From Lachnospiraceae bacterium (GTDB lineage Bacteria; Bacillota; Clostridia; Lachnospirales; Lachnospiraceae), in NCBI GenBank assembly GCA_021769135.1, contig JAETTM010000009.1, positions 24,906-88,905 of the forward strand: 64,000 bases of DNA. The letters run 5' to 3'. The translations under genes were made by a program, and so were the position numbers. Below are positions 8,082-15,681 of the stretch, piece after piece. The first letter of the stretch is position 1, and every line of letters begins with the position of its first letter. The notes below the pieces were generated by a model. That model worked only from the letters and a program-made list of their open reading frames with translations. It ran no database searches and was not told the origin of the DNA.

Positions 8082-9002
8082 TTAAACCAGAATATCCCCG
8101 GCCTCTACCCTCCGGCTGCATTCGTACCGGTCAATCAAAAGAGAGCCGTCCACGGTCCGCACCACCGGTTTCCCGTCGAAGACATCCACCACCTCGCCAG
8201 GCGCATAGGCCGAAAAGTCTATCATTTCATCGAAGGGATGAGCTTCCCACACCGTTACCTTTTCCCCGGCACACATGGCAAAAGCTCCGGGAAAAGGAGC
8301 GGCCACGCCCCGGATTAAATTATAAATATCCCTTGTGCGCCCTCGGAAATCAATCTTCCCGTCCGCCGCAGTCCTCTTCATATACCAGGAATCGAAATCC
8401 TTCGATTCCGTGCGAATCACAATATTTTTTTCCTCATAAGCCTTTAACAGCTTCCGGATTAAATTCTTAGAGCATATCATATTCTTGTATTGCGCGGTCC
8501 GTATATCGTCATGCATCGTAAGGGAAAACATTTCCGTGGCAAATACATTGGGGCTGTCCGCGTTTTCATCATAGCGGAACAGATTCAGGTTAAATCTGGT
8601 ATCCCCCTGGATGATGGACCAGTTTAGTGGGGAACGCCCTCTTCCAAAAGGAAGATAACCGCAGTTCCCATGGAAGCCGTATACCCCATACCGGAATTTA
8701 TCCAGCACCTCTTTCGGGATAAGCCGCTGCCATCCCATGGAAACCGCAATCTCGAACTGGTTTTCTTCCATAAATTTTCTCGTTTTTTCATCGGTGAGGA
8801 AATAGCTGTCCGCCTCAAAAACAGGAATCCCGTATTTTTCCGTCAGTACGGATAAGCCCTTGAATCCGGAAACCTGATTCCTGTTTAGCACTTCCTTGCT
8901 TATCGTAATCACCAAATCCACAGGGCGGATACTTTTATGGATAAACTCCACAATATTTTCCGAAGTGTCTTTTACGCCGAACACTACTAATTCGTATTTC
9001 AT
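8082..9002 (-). CDS. Sugar N-formyltransferase-like protein (methionyl-tRNA formyltransferase superfamily)
   Basis: A 306-residue protein. The N-terminal formyltransferase domain has YGVYGFHGN...LPFGRGRSPLNWSIIQGD (about residues 108-137), the family's His and LP..RG..P..W loop, and an Asp-rich DENADSPNVFATE further on. The C-terminal part (from about residue 210) resembles the OB-like domain of ArnA/Fmt proteins. Such enzymes move a formyl group from N10-formyl-tetrahydrofolate to a 4-amino sugar. The usual Asn two residues before the His is Gly here, and an Asn lies two residues after it. It overlaps the epimerase stop by ATGA, so the two are translated together. PglE products are candidate substrates. 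Confidence 0.68.
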   Translation of the reverse strand: MKYELVVFGVKDTSENIVEFIHKSIRPVDLVITISKEVLNRNQVSGFKGLSVLTEKYGIPVFEADSYFLTDEKTRKFMEENQFEIAVSMGWQRLIPKEVLDKFRYGVYGFHGNCGYLPFGRGRSPLNWSIIQGDTRFNLNLFRYDENADSPNVFATEMFSLTMHDDIRTAQYKNMICSKNLIRKLLKAYEEKNIVIRTESKDFDSWYMKRTAADGKIDFRGRTRDIYNLIRGVAAPFPGAFAMCAGEKVTVWEAHPFDEMIDFSAYAPGEVVDVFDGKPVVRTVDGSLLIDRYECSRRVEAGDILV

Positions 9003-9973
9003 AAATTCTCCTTATACCAGTCGATGGCCAGCTGAATCCCTTTTGCAAAATCGTATTCCGGGTTATAGCCAAGAAGCTCCCTGGCCTTGGATATATCCGC
9101 ATTGGAATCCCTGATATCCCCCAGTCTGGGCGGCCCGAAAACAGGCTCCACTTCCTTTCCAAGTGCTTTGCAGAGGTCATAATAAACATCAATCAGGTAT
9201 TCCCTTCCTCCCGCTCCGATGTTAAATGCATTCCCCCCCGCTTCCGAGGAAGCCAGGCAGGCTTTCAGGTTTGCTTCAATCACATTATCAATATAGGTGA
9301 AATCCCGCGACTGCTTCCCATCGCCGTTAATTACGGGCCTTTCCCCGTTTAACAGCATACGGATAAACTTGGGGATTACAGCCGCATAGGCGCCGTCCGG
9401 GTCCTGTCTTCTGCCAAATACATTGAAATAACGCAGTCCGTAAGTGTCCAGCCCATACAGTTCTTTATACAACCTTCCGTATCCTTCATCCACTTGTTTC
9501 GTCAGGGCATAGGGCGAAAGCACTTTCCCTTCCACGCCCTCCTTTTTGGGAAGCTGCGGATGGTCGCCGTAAACCGATGAGCTGGATGCATAGACGAATT
9601 TCTTTACCCCGTTCTGACGGCTGGCCTCCATCATGTTAAGCGTGCCCCTGATATTGATTTCTTCATATAACAGCGGCATTTCGATGCTTCTTGGCACGCT
9701 TCCCCAGGCCGCCTGGTTCAGCACATAGTCCACGCCCTTCGTGGCCTCCATGCACGTATCCAGTTCCCGGATATCCCCTTTGATAAAAGTAAACTTGTCC
9801 AGATGGGTAAACGGCTCTATATTCTCATATTTCCCGGTGGACAGGTTGTCCAGACACCTTACGCTGTGCCCCAGACTAAGAATCGCTTCGCAAAGGTTGG
9901 AGCCGATGAAACCGGCGCCCCCGGTTACTAAAAATGTGCTGCCTTCTTCAAATACTAAATCTTTATATCCCAT
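8999..9973 (-). CDS. NAD-dependent UDP-N-acetylhexosamine 4-epimerase (WbpP/TviC-like)
   Basis: A 324-residue extended SDR. It has the GGAGFIGSNL nucleotide-binding motif (about 18-27), NQAAWGSVPRSIEMP (the AA.GSVPRS signature of WbpP-type UDP-GlcNAc/UDP-GlcNAcA epimerases), the serine run YASSSSVYG, and SPYALTKQ with the catalytic Tyr-Lys pair. With the 6-dehydrogenase at 13138 it would form UDP-GalNAcA, as TviB and TviC do. The start is preceded by AAAGGAGA, then a small TGCGTT/AACGCA hairpin, then the ATG, so the hairpin may close an otherwise long spacer. Repeat B1 lies just upstream. Confidence 0.82.
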   Translation of the reverse strand: MGYKDLVFEEGSTFLVTGGAGFIGSNLCEAILSLGHSVRCLDNLSTGKYENIEPFTHLDKFTFIKGDIRELDTCMEATKGVDYVLNQAAWGSVPRSIEMPLLYEEINIRGTLNMMEASRQNGVKKFVYASSSSVYGDHPQLPKKEGVEGKVLSPYALTKQVDEGYGRLYKELYGLDTYGLRYFNVFGRRQDPDGAYAAVIPKFIRMLLNGERPVINGDGKQSRDFTYIDNVIEANLKACLASSEAGGNAFNIGAGGREYLIDVYYDLCKALGKEVEPVFGPPRLGDIRDSNADISKARELLGYNPEYDFAKGIQLAIDWYKENL

Positions 9974-10009
9974 ATTGTTTTTCTGCGTTTAGAACGCAAT
10001 CTCCTTTCT

Positions 10010-10128
10010 ATTCCAGTTCCGCATCCCCTCTGCCAGAACCTTTTTCTCGCAGAGCAATTTCCGGTCGCTTTCGCGTCCGTAAATTCTCTGGGATTCTGTT
10101 CGAGGGGATGCTGTTTTCCAGTTCCGGC
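10010..10128 (-). repeat. Repeat family B, copy 1 (structured, inserted in a toxin gene)
   Basis: About 119 bp, bounded by direct copies of TTCCAGTTCCG-type sequence. GCATCCCCTC (10021-10030) pairs perfectly with GAGGGGATGC (10102-10111). A second helix is AGAACC with GGATTCT. The core hairpin is CAGAG/CTCTG plus AATTT/AAATT, and read on the minus strand it is capped by CGC-GAAA-GCG, a GNRA tetraloop. The element follows the 16th codon of a toxin gene and so has separated it from its remainder. Confidence 0.85.
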
Positions 10129-10173
10129 ATTTGGAAATGCCTTGTAATCCTTATTGTATAAGACTTCACACAT
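10126..10173 (-). pseudogene. Toxin gene remnant, cut by repeat B1
   Basis: The ATG overlaps the stop of the antitoxin (ATGTGTGA), which is the classic arrangement of a RelB-RelE/YafQ pair. Sixteen codons (M-C-E-V-L-Y-N-K-D-Y-K...) look like the start of a RelE/ParE-type toxin. The frame then passes into repeat B1 and ends in unrelated sequence. No toxin body is found downstream; the epimerase gene begins instead. The family identity is inferred from position and a few residues. Confidence 0.5.
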
Positions 10174-10471
10174 AAATTCCCCCTTCTAATTCATCAAACA
10201 CTTCTGCCATATCAAAAGAATCATCTTCTTCTGCCTGTTTTAGTCCTGTCTCCATCATCTTATCAAATTGTGCTGATGTCAATTCATCACGCGCCGGAGC
10301 TGACACAGGAAGTGTCAATGAAAATGGAATCCCATTATGGGCTATAATCTGCCGATAAAACATATCAATCGCTACAGAACGGGGAATGCCCAATTGTTCA
10401 AGAATCTCCTCCGCCCGCTGCTTTATATCTAATTTCATCCTTGAATTCACATTTGCCGTTTTAGTTGCCAT
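10166..10471 (-). CDS. RelB/DinJ-family antitoxin without its toxin
   Basis: A 101-residue antitoxin. The N-terminal ribbon-helix-helix part reads NVNSRMKLDIKQRAEEILEQLGI, followed by RSVAIDMFYRQIIAHNGIPF, the RelB/DinJ signature. The acidic C-terminal tail (EEDDSFDMAEVFDELEGG) would wrap the toxin. It would repress its own promoter at 10495-10523. Its expected toxin partner begins at the overlapping ATG but is truncated by repeat B1. A MazF-like gene of the opposite orientation lies at 11064, but no sign links the two. Confidence 0.78.
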   Translation of the reverse strand: MATKTANVNSRMKLDIKQRAEEILEQLGIPRSVAIDMFYRQIIAHNGIPFSLTLPVSAPARDELTSAQFDKMMETGLKQAEEDDSFDMAEVFDELEGGIYV

Positions 10472-10494
10472 ATCTGCACCGCCTTTCCTTTATT

Positions 10495-10523
10495 AGTATA
10501 TCCAAAAGTAACGCAAAAAGCAA
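10495..10523 (-). promoter_or_regulatory. Promoter of the RelB-like antitoxin
   Basis: On the minus strand TTGCTT (10523-10518), a 17-bp spacer and TATACT (10500-10495), with the antitoxin ATG 24 bp further on. Confidence 0.6.
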
Positions 10524-10574
10524 TACAAATAGCATATATTCTATTTTCTTTTCTGATTTTGTTAATTTTTCCTA

Positions 10575-10737
10575 TTGATTTTTGATAATTTAACATATAT
10601 TATATAAGTAGATGTAGGTTTTTTTACCCTTCATCATTATATTTTTGGTTGACAAGACCGCTTATAAACGAATCATTTGGCCGACGAGGCCACTCTGGTT
10701 GTCCAGAGCAGGGTACGGTTTGAGCCGTGCCCTTTTT
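10575..10737 (+). other. Possible small RNA: promoter, three hairpins and terminator
   Basis: On the plus strand TTGATT (10575-10580), a 17-bp spacer and TATTAT (10598-10603) could be a promoter. Downstream are three hairpins in a row: GGCC/GGCC at 10679-10691, CTCTGG/CCAGAG at about 10693-10708, and a 9-bp stem at 10710-10733 followed by TTTTT, a good intrinsic terminator. No coding frame explains them. It may be a leader or small RNA. The family is not recognised. Confidence 0.4.
10710..10737 (+). terminator. Intrinsic terminator
   Basis: AGGGTACGG (10710-10718) pairs with CCGTGCCCT (10725-10733) with one G-U pair, followed by a T run. It acts on plus-strand transcription, upstream of the MazF-like gene. 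Confidence 0.65.
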
Positions 10738-10740
10738 GTT

Positions 10741-11033
10741 AACATAAGGATGGCTGGCGGAGCCTGGCATCCGTTGTTTACGATAAGTCGGCTGGCGGAG
10801 CGTGGCGGCGTTCGTTCATAAGGCCATATCCAAAAGAATTTCCCTTGTAACAGTTCAAATATCTTCCTTATTATCCCTTGCCTAAATCTGTAACAGTTTA
10901 GCCTTTCGGCTGCCCTGTTACGGAATCCGGCCATTTTGAGTTTTGCCTACGGCAAAAGGGCCGGATTCGTTGCCACATCTGCTCATTGGCACAGACTTTG
11001 CAGCAAGTGCAAAGTTCTGGGCTGAACCGTTAC
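10741..11033. repeat. Non-coding stretch with short related repeats and an inverted-end element
   Basis: Two imperfect copies of GCTGGCGGAGC-TGGC lie at about 10751 and 10788. From 10890 (GTAACAGTTTAGCC) to 11033 (GGGCTGAACCGTTAC) the ends are near-inverted and resemble the ends of repeat family C. Inside is a strong hairpin, AATCCGGCC (10924-10932) with GGCCGGATT (10959-10967) and an inner TTTTGCC/GGCAAAA stem. No gene is supported here. Confidence 0.5.
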
Positions 11034-11063
11034 CAAATCTATACAATTAAGGAGAAAATTATC

Positions 11064-11714
11064 TTGACAAAATATCTTGAAGCACAGAACAAATCCAACA
11101 CTTTAGTCATCAATGGTTTCATTCATTCCGACGAACTGATACGTTTATCAAAATCCGATTGCCATTGGGCTGATAATCGGACCAAAGAATTTCAGCACCG
11201 AAATATCAAAAAAGGAGAAATTTATCAATTCGAGTTTGGCAAAAACTATATTCCTGAAATGTCCTATGAGCATAGAGGACTTGTAATTGGCGTTAAAAAA
11301 AAGCTCCTCTATGTTCTCCCCATTTTTTCCTATCATCCACAAAAACATACTGATATATATCACCCTATTGATTTTCCAGCTTCCAAAAGTGATATGTTTT
11401 TGCTAAAGAGCAACGAATTCTCATTTATTAACCACGATTCCGTTTTAAAACTAAATGACATTCGTTCTGTCAGCATTAATAGGATTTTATACAAATATGC
11501 TGGTCAAATTGCTCCTTCCTCCAACACATATAAGCAAATTGAAGCATTAGTCCTGCAAAAATATTTTCCTGATTTTTATTATCGTTCTAATAAAATCCAA
11601 GAAACAATGGATTGCTTACAAAATAATCTGTCCACACTACAGACCGAAAATAAAATGCTCCAGGCCGAAATTACTGTTTTGAAAACAACAATTGCCCAAA
11701 GGTCAAATCAGTAG
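11064..11714 (+). CDS. PemK/MazF-like toxin with a coiled-coil C-terminal extension
   Basis: A 216-residue protein. KKGEIYQFEFGKNYIPEMSYEHRGLVIG (described: about residues 49-76) has the G.(I/V)Y...FG...G/E...R..LVI layout of MazF/PemK endoribonucleases, followed by VLPIFSY. The last 40 residues (NKIQETMDCLQNNL...KTTIAQ) form a predicted coiled coil, which is unusual for MazF. I start at TTG 11064, which has AAGGAG 9 nt upstream. The frame is open to a TTG at 10986, but that part is repeat sequence. No antitoxin frame lies next to it on the plus strand. AT-rich. The toxin call is moderately sure. Confidence 0.58.
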   Translation: MTKYLEAQNKSNTLVINGFIHSDELIRLSKSDCHWADNRTKEFQHRNIKKGEIYQFEFGKNYIPEMSYEHRGLVIGVKKKLLYVLPIFSYHPQKHTDIYHPIDFPASKSDMFLLKSNEFSFINHDSVLKLNDIRSVSINRILYKYAGQIAPSSNTYKQIEALVLQKYFPDFYYRSNKIQETMDCLQNNLSTLQTENKMLQAEITVLKTTIAQRSNQ

Positions 11715-11725
11715 ACATTTGCATC

Positions 11726-13138
11726 TCAATACCATCTCCGCCTCTTCCTCCTCCACTCCTTCCATACTCCCAACAACAGCAGAAAGTACGCCGTATAAAA
11801 CGGGGCGAATCCATAAATCATATATCTTGACAAGCACATAATTGTCATGGAAACTGCCCCTACATTGGCCAGGATAGCCAGTATGGAAATAAGCATTACC
11901 GGTATGGCCGGGTCCTTGGGGTTTCTGCGGTATGCCAGGGCGGTAAGCCCCAGGCCGGACAGGTAAATAAACAGCGCCAGCCAGTTTATTACCGGATGGA
12001 CAATGGCAATGCTGCGGATAAAGCCATATCTGGCAATCAAAAGATAGTTTCCCAGCCATCGGAAAAAGCAGCCCGGCAGGATTCCCTTAATAATTTTCCC
12101 CGCCGTCTCGTCCGCCATCAGGTTCTGTGTGATATAATCACTGGTTACCGTTTTATCATACACCTGATAAAACACATCTTCTATCATTTCAAATTTTATT
12201 GTATCGTGCCAAGCTTCGATATGCTCCGTTTTTTCTTTAAGGGAAGCTCCGGCATATTTATAGTTTGCCTCGCGCTCCTGGGTCAAATCATACATGCGGT
12301 AAAAGAATTCCCTGGCCGTCTCATCCTTAATCCGCTCCCCGTCCTCCCTGTCGGAAGCATAAAGGATATTTGTCAGAGTATTCACCGTTCCATAAGTGTT
12401 GTTAATAAAGCGGCCGCTGAAGACGAGATTATAACTTTTGACCGCAAGCAGACGAATCCCAAATACACATATGACAATGGCAGCCGTCATCAATATTCTT
12501 GCCGCCTTCCATTTTCCATCCCTGTGGCGCTGCCATGTTCTGCGTTCCCAGCGGCTGGTCGGCCAGAAAAGAATCCGCGCGCAAAGCACCACCATCCACA
12601 TCAGAATAGTAATCATCATCTGGCTTCTTACAAGGGAAATCAGAAAGGCGATGATGAGGGAGCAGACTGCCGCTTTCTGGAAATCTTTTTCTTTTTCCTC
12701 GGTAAAGATTTTGAAGCATTCCAAAAGAAACAGCGTAAAAAGGGGCAGACAGAGCGCCTCGCTCATCACCGAATTGGTCATAAACAGATGTAAAGAAGAG
12801 CAATATTTCGTAATCATATGGGGCATGAGATGAATCAGTATCACAATCATTTCTTCCCATAGCCCCAGCCGGAATCGTTTTCCCATATATTCCGCAAAAA
12901 GCCATATGCTCACCGCTGCAAAGGCATTTTGCAAAATCCCCATGGCAATAAGCCACCCGTCCTTGAAAATAGCCCGGAGGGCGGCTAAGAATAAGGGATA
13001 CAAAGGCTCCCTATGGATATGCATATTTAAATACTGGTCCGAATCGTTGTATATCCCTGCCCCGAAAACGGCGAACATCCCAAGAAATACAATCAAAAGC
13101 AGTAAAAGGAGTACCCCTGACCTTATCCGTTTCGCCAT
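11726..13138 (-). CDS. Multi-pass membrane glycosyltransferase-like protein (GT-C type)
   Basis: A 470-residue integral membrane protein with many hydrophobic helices. An early loop, YNDSDQYLNMHIHREPLYPLFL, with acidic residues followed by the REPLYP motif, resembles the first external loop of GT-C glycosyltransferases that use lipid-phosphate sugars. A soluble segment of about 110 residues (about 245-355) rich in Glu and Lys lies before the last helices. The start ATG overlaps the dehydrogenase stop (TAATG) and has GGAG 6 nt upstream. It probably acts outside the membrane on the repeat unit, or as a polymerase. Exact role unknown. Confidence 0.55.
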   Translation of the reverse strand: MAKRIRSGVLLLLLLIVFLGMFAVFGAGIYNDSDQYLNMHIHREPLYPLFLAALRAIFKDGWLIAMGILQNAFAAVSIWLFAEYMGKRFRLGLWEEMIVILIHLMPHMITKYCSSLHLFMTNSVMSEALCLPLFTLFLLECFKIFTEEKEKDFQKAAVCSLIIAFLISLVRSQMMITILMWMVVLCARILFWPTSRWERRTWQRHRDGKWKAARILMTAAIVICVFGIRLLAVKSYNLVFSGRFINNTYGTVNTLTNILYASDREDGERIKDETAREFFYRMYDLTQEREANYKYAGASLKEKTEHIEAWHDTIKFEMIEDVFYQVYDKTVTSDYITQNLMADETAGKIIKGILPGCFFRWLGNYLLIARYGFIRSIAIVHPVINWLALFIYLSGLGLTALAYRRNPKDPAIPVMLISILAILANVGAVSMTIMCLSRYMIYGFAPFYTAYFLLLLGVWKEWRRKRRRWY

Positions 13139-14451
13139 TATAATCTCCAATACAAATAATCTTCCTGATAATCCCGTTTATCCAACAGTCCCTTGATATC
13201 CAGCAGCACTTTGATTTTGTGGTCCGGATTGAAGAAGGCTGCAATATCCTCTTTTGTCAGCTGCGAAAACTGGGAATGGGCTACCGCAATCACCACCGCA
13301 TCCATATTCCGTACCTCATCCAATGTGCCAAATGTAATCCCGTACAACTTTTCCGCCTCCGCAGCATCCGCCGCCGGGTCCACTACCATCGGCTTTATCC
13401 CATATTCCCCCAGTTCCCTGTAGATATCGATTACTTTCGTGTTTCTCGTATCCGGGCAGTTTTCCTTAAAGGTAAACCCTAAGATGGCCACCTTCGCCTC
13501 TTTCACAGGAACATCGGTTTTAATCAGGTTCTTCACCAGGCTTTCCGCCACATATCTTCCCATATCGTCATTGATTCGTCGGCCGGACAAGATAATCTGG
13601 GAATGATACCCCAGTTCTTCCGCCTTATAGGTCAGGTAATAGGGGTCTACGCCGATGCAATGGCCGCCAACCAGGCCCGGGAAAAATTTCAGGAAATTCC
13701 ATTTTGTTCCCGCCGCTTCCAACACCGCTTTCGTATCAATTCCCATTTTATGGAATATGATAGAAAGTTCGTTCATAAATGCTATATTGATATCCCTCTG
13801 GCTGTTTTCAATTACCTTGGCCGCTTCCGCCACCTTAATGGACTCCGCACGGTATACGCCGGCTTCCACCACCAGTTCGTACACCTTCGCTACCGTATCC
13901 AGTGTCTCTTCGTCCATTCCGGATACTATCTTTGTAATAGTCTCCAGCCTGTGCACTTTATCCCCCGGATTAATGCGCTCCGGCGAATAACCCACTTTAA
14001 AATCCACACCGCATTTCAGCCCTGATTCTTTTTCCAGAATAGGCACACAAATATCTTCCGTCACCCCTGGGTATACGGTGGATTCGAACACAATCACCGA
14101 ACCCTTTACCAAATTTTGCCCCAGCAGGCGACTGGCACCCTCCACCGGCCTTAAATCCGGCGTATGGTCATCGTTCACAGGGGTAGGCACCGCCACAATA
14201 TGAAATTTAGCTTCTTTCAGTTTCGAAGCGTCCGCCGTAAATTCCACTTTTGTATTCTTCACCACTTCCCCTCCCACTTCGTTGGTCGGGTCGATGCCGG
14301 ATTTGTACAGTTCGATTTTCTGGGCATTCAAATCAAATCCTACTACCTTCACTTTCCTGGCAAATGCTACCGCAATGGGCATTCCCACATATCCCAGCCC
14401 CACCAGGGAAAGCTTCTCTTCTCCGCTTACCAGCTTCTCATATAAATTCAT
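13138..14451 (-). CDS. UDP-N-acetylhexosamine 6-dehydrogenase (TviB/WbpA/WbpO type)
   Basis: A 437-residue nucleotide-sugar dehydrogenase. The NAD site is VGLGYVGMPIAVAF near the N-terminus. VPTPVN and the catalytic-cysteine motif GGHCIGVDPYYLT (about residue 260) are clear, and the third domain holds ILGFTFKENCPDTRNTK. The GG.C.GVDPYYLT form is that of UDP-HexNAc rather than UDP-glucose dehydrogenases. It oxidises C6 in two steps to give a uronic acid. Partner of the epimerase at 8999-9973. ATG 14451 has GGAGG 5 nt upstream. A longer start lies in repeat B2 sequence. Confidence 0.87.
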   Translation of the reverse strand: MNLYEKLVSGEEKLSLVGLGYVGMPIAVAFARKVKVVGFDLNAQKIELYKSGIDPTNEVGGEVVKNTKVEFTADASKLKEAKFHIVAVPTPVNDDHTPDLRPVEGASRLLGQNLVKGSVIVFESTVYPGVTEDICVPILEKESGLKCGVDFKVGYSPERINPGDKVHRLETITKIVSGMDEETLDTVAKVYELVVEAGVYRAESIKVAEAAKVIENSQRDINIAFMNELSIIFHKMGIDTKAVLEAAGTKWNFLKFFPGLVGGHCIGVDPYYLTYKAEELGYHSQIILSGRRINDDMGRYVAESLVKNLIKTDVPVKEAKVAILGFTFKENCPDTRNTKVIDIYRELGEYGIKPMVVDPAADAAEAEKLYGITFGTLDEVRNMDAVVIAVAHSQFSQLTKEDIAAFFNPDHKIKVLLDIKGLLDKRDYQEDYLYWRL

Positions 14452-14461
14452 TTTATCCTCC

Positions 14462-14596
14462 ATTCCAGTTCCGCAGCCACCCTCCTAATGCCCATTTCTC
14501 GCAGAGCAATTTCCGGCCGCTTCGCGTCCGTAAATTCTCTGGGGCATTCTCCGGATGGATGCTGTTTTTTATTCCAGTTCTTATTCCAGTTCCGCA
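14462..14596 (-). repeat. Repeat family B, copy 2
   Basis: About 135 bp between the GT4 at 14602 and the dehydrogenase. The core (CAGAG..AATTT / AAATT..CTCTG) is as in copy 1. On the minus strand the tip reads CGC-GAA-GCG. AATGCCC pairs with GGGCATT, where copy 1 has a different pair of sequences. The left flank ATTCCAGTTCCGCA is repeated twice at the right end, as if one boundary repeat had been duplicated. Confidence 0.8.
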
Positions 14597-14601
14597 GCCT
14601 C

Positions 14602-15681
14602 CTATAAAATATTATTAATTTCCTCCATGTAGGAGTCGATGACAATCTTACGGTCAAATTCCAGTTCCATTTTCTTTCGGGCGGCTTTTCCCATGGCAGC
14701 TTTTTCTTCATGGGAGAGTTCCAAGAATTTCTCCATAGCGCGGATTAAGTCGCCCGCGTTGCCCGGAGTGAATCCAAATCCTGTGACGCCTTCCTCGAAA
14801 GCCTCTCTGCATCCGCTGATATCCGAAGCGATAACCGCCCTTCCTGTCGCCGCCGCCTCGATAAGGGCGTTGGACATGCCTTCGTGGAAAGAAGCCACCA
14901 CAATGGCGCTTGCTTTGGCCAGGAAAGGATGCACCTCCGTATGGAAGCCCCATTGGCTGATAACTCCCTTTTCCTCATATTCGTTCAGGATATCTTGATA
15001 ATCTTCATCGCAATAGCCCAGAATAGCAAATTCCGCATCTTCCCTGTGCAGGCATACCGCCGCTTCCAGATATTCCAGGATTCCCCGTTCCTTCATTACC
15101 CTCCCTACAAAGAGAAAAACTGTTTTCCCATCCGCAGGATATTCTTCAAAGCTATGCCTTGCTAAATTTACGCCGGAACCCTTCACAAGACGATCCTTTT
15201 TTCCCCGGATTTGATATCCTGCAAAAATATCCCTGTTTTCCGTATTCTGGAAAAAAACGCATTCCGCCTTTTTCATCCCCATGCGGTACATAGTGACAAT
15301 CATTTTCAAAAACAGCCCTTTCTTGTCAAATGCCCCGCCCAAACCGGTAATTGTAGTAATGTAGGGAATCCTCAATAAACGGCAGGCAAACCCTCCGTAA
15401 ATATTGGGCTTTATTGTATAGGTAATCACCAAATCCGGCTTTATTTTCCGCAACAGCCCCATATATGCGAAAAACAGTTTACCGTCCTCCGCCGGGCTGA
15501 CCCCGCGCCTGTTAATCGGGGTAGTAATAATTTCACACCCCTCTTCTTTCAGTTCCTTCACTTTCGTCTCGTCGGGCAGGCTGATAATCACCCGATGGCT
15601 CTCCAGCAGCTTTACCAGCAGCTCATTCCTGAAATCATACAGGCCGCCGGAAGAATTTGTCAGTATAAGAATTGTACTCAT
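14602..15681 (-). CDS. GT4-family glycosyltransferase (capsular type)
   Basis: A 359-residue GT-B enzyme. The N-terminal half contains KIKPDLVITYTIKPNIYGG followed by LRIPYITTITGLG (about residues 78-115), a hallmark of the GT4 subgroup that adds the second sugar in capsule and O-unit assembly. The C-terminal half has VVASFHEGMSNALIEAAATG with the E-x7-E donor site. It overlaps the end of the ATP-grasp gene by ATGA, so the pair is translationally coupled. The donor is unknown. UDP-GalNAcA made by its neighbours is a natural candidate. Confidence 0.84.
   Translation of the reverse strand: MSTILILTNSSGGLYDFRNELLVKLLESHRVIISLPDETKVKELKEEGCEIITTPINRRGVSPAEDGKLFFAYMGLLRKIKPDLVITYTIKPNIYGGFACRLLRIPYITTITGLGGAFDKKGLFLKMIVTMYRMGMKKAECVFFQNTENRDIFAGYQIRGKKDRLVKGSGVNLARHSFEEYPADGKTVFLFVGRVMKERGILEYLEAAVCLHREDAEFAILGYCDEDYQDILNEYEEKGVISQWGFHTEVHPFLAKASAIVVASFHEGMSNALIEAAATGRAVIASDISGCREAFEEGVTGFGFTPGNAGDLIRAMEKFLELSHEEKAAMGKAARKKMELEFDRKIVIDSYMEEINNIL

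Noticed and set aside
9955..10173. 72-codon frame that seems to follow the RelB-like antitoxin
   Set aside because: Only the first 16 codons look like a toxin. The rest is repeat B1 and leader sequence of the next gene, so I list a remnant instead of a gene.
10640..10740. Three hairpins near 10.7 kb as a possible tRNA
   Set aside because: No cloverleaf, anticodon arm or CCA-end stem can be formed.
10662..10934. 90-codon minus-strand frame in the hairpin region
   Set aside because: It is composed of repeat and hairpin sequence, has no SD, and shows no domain.
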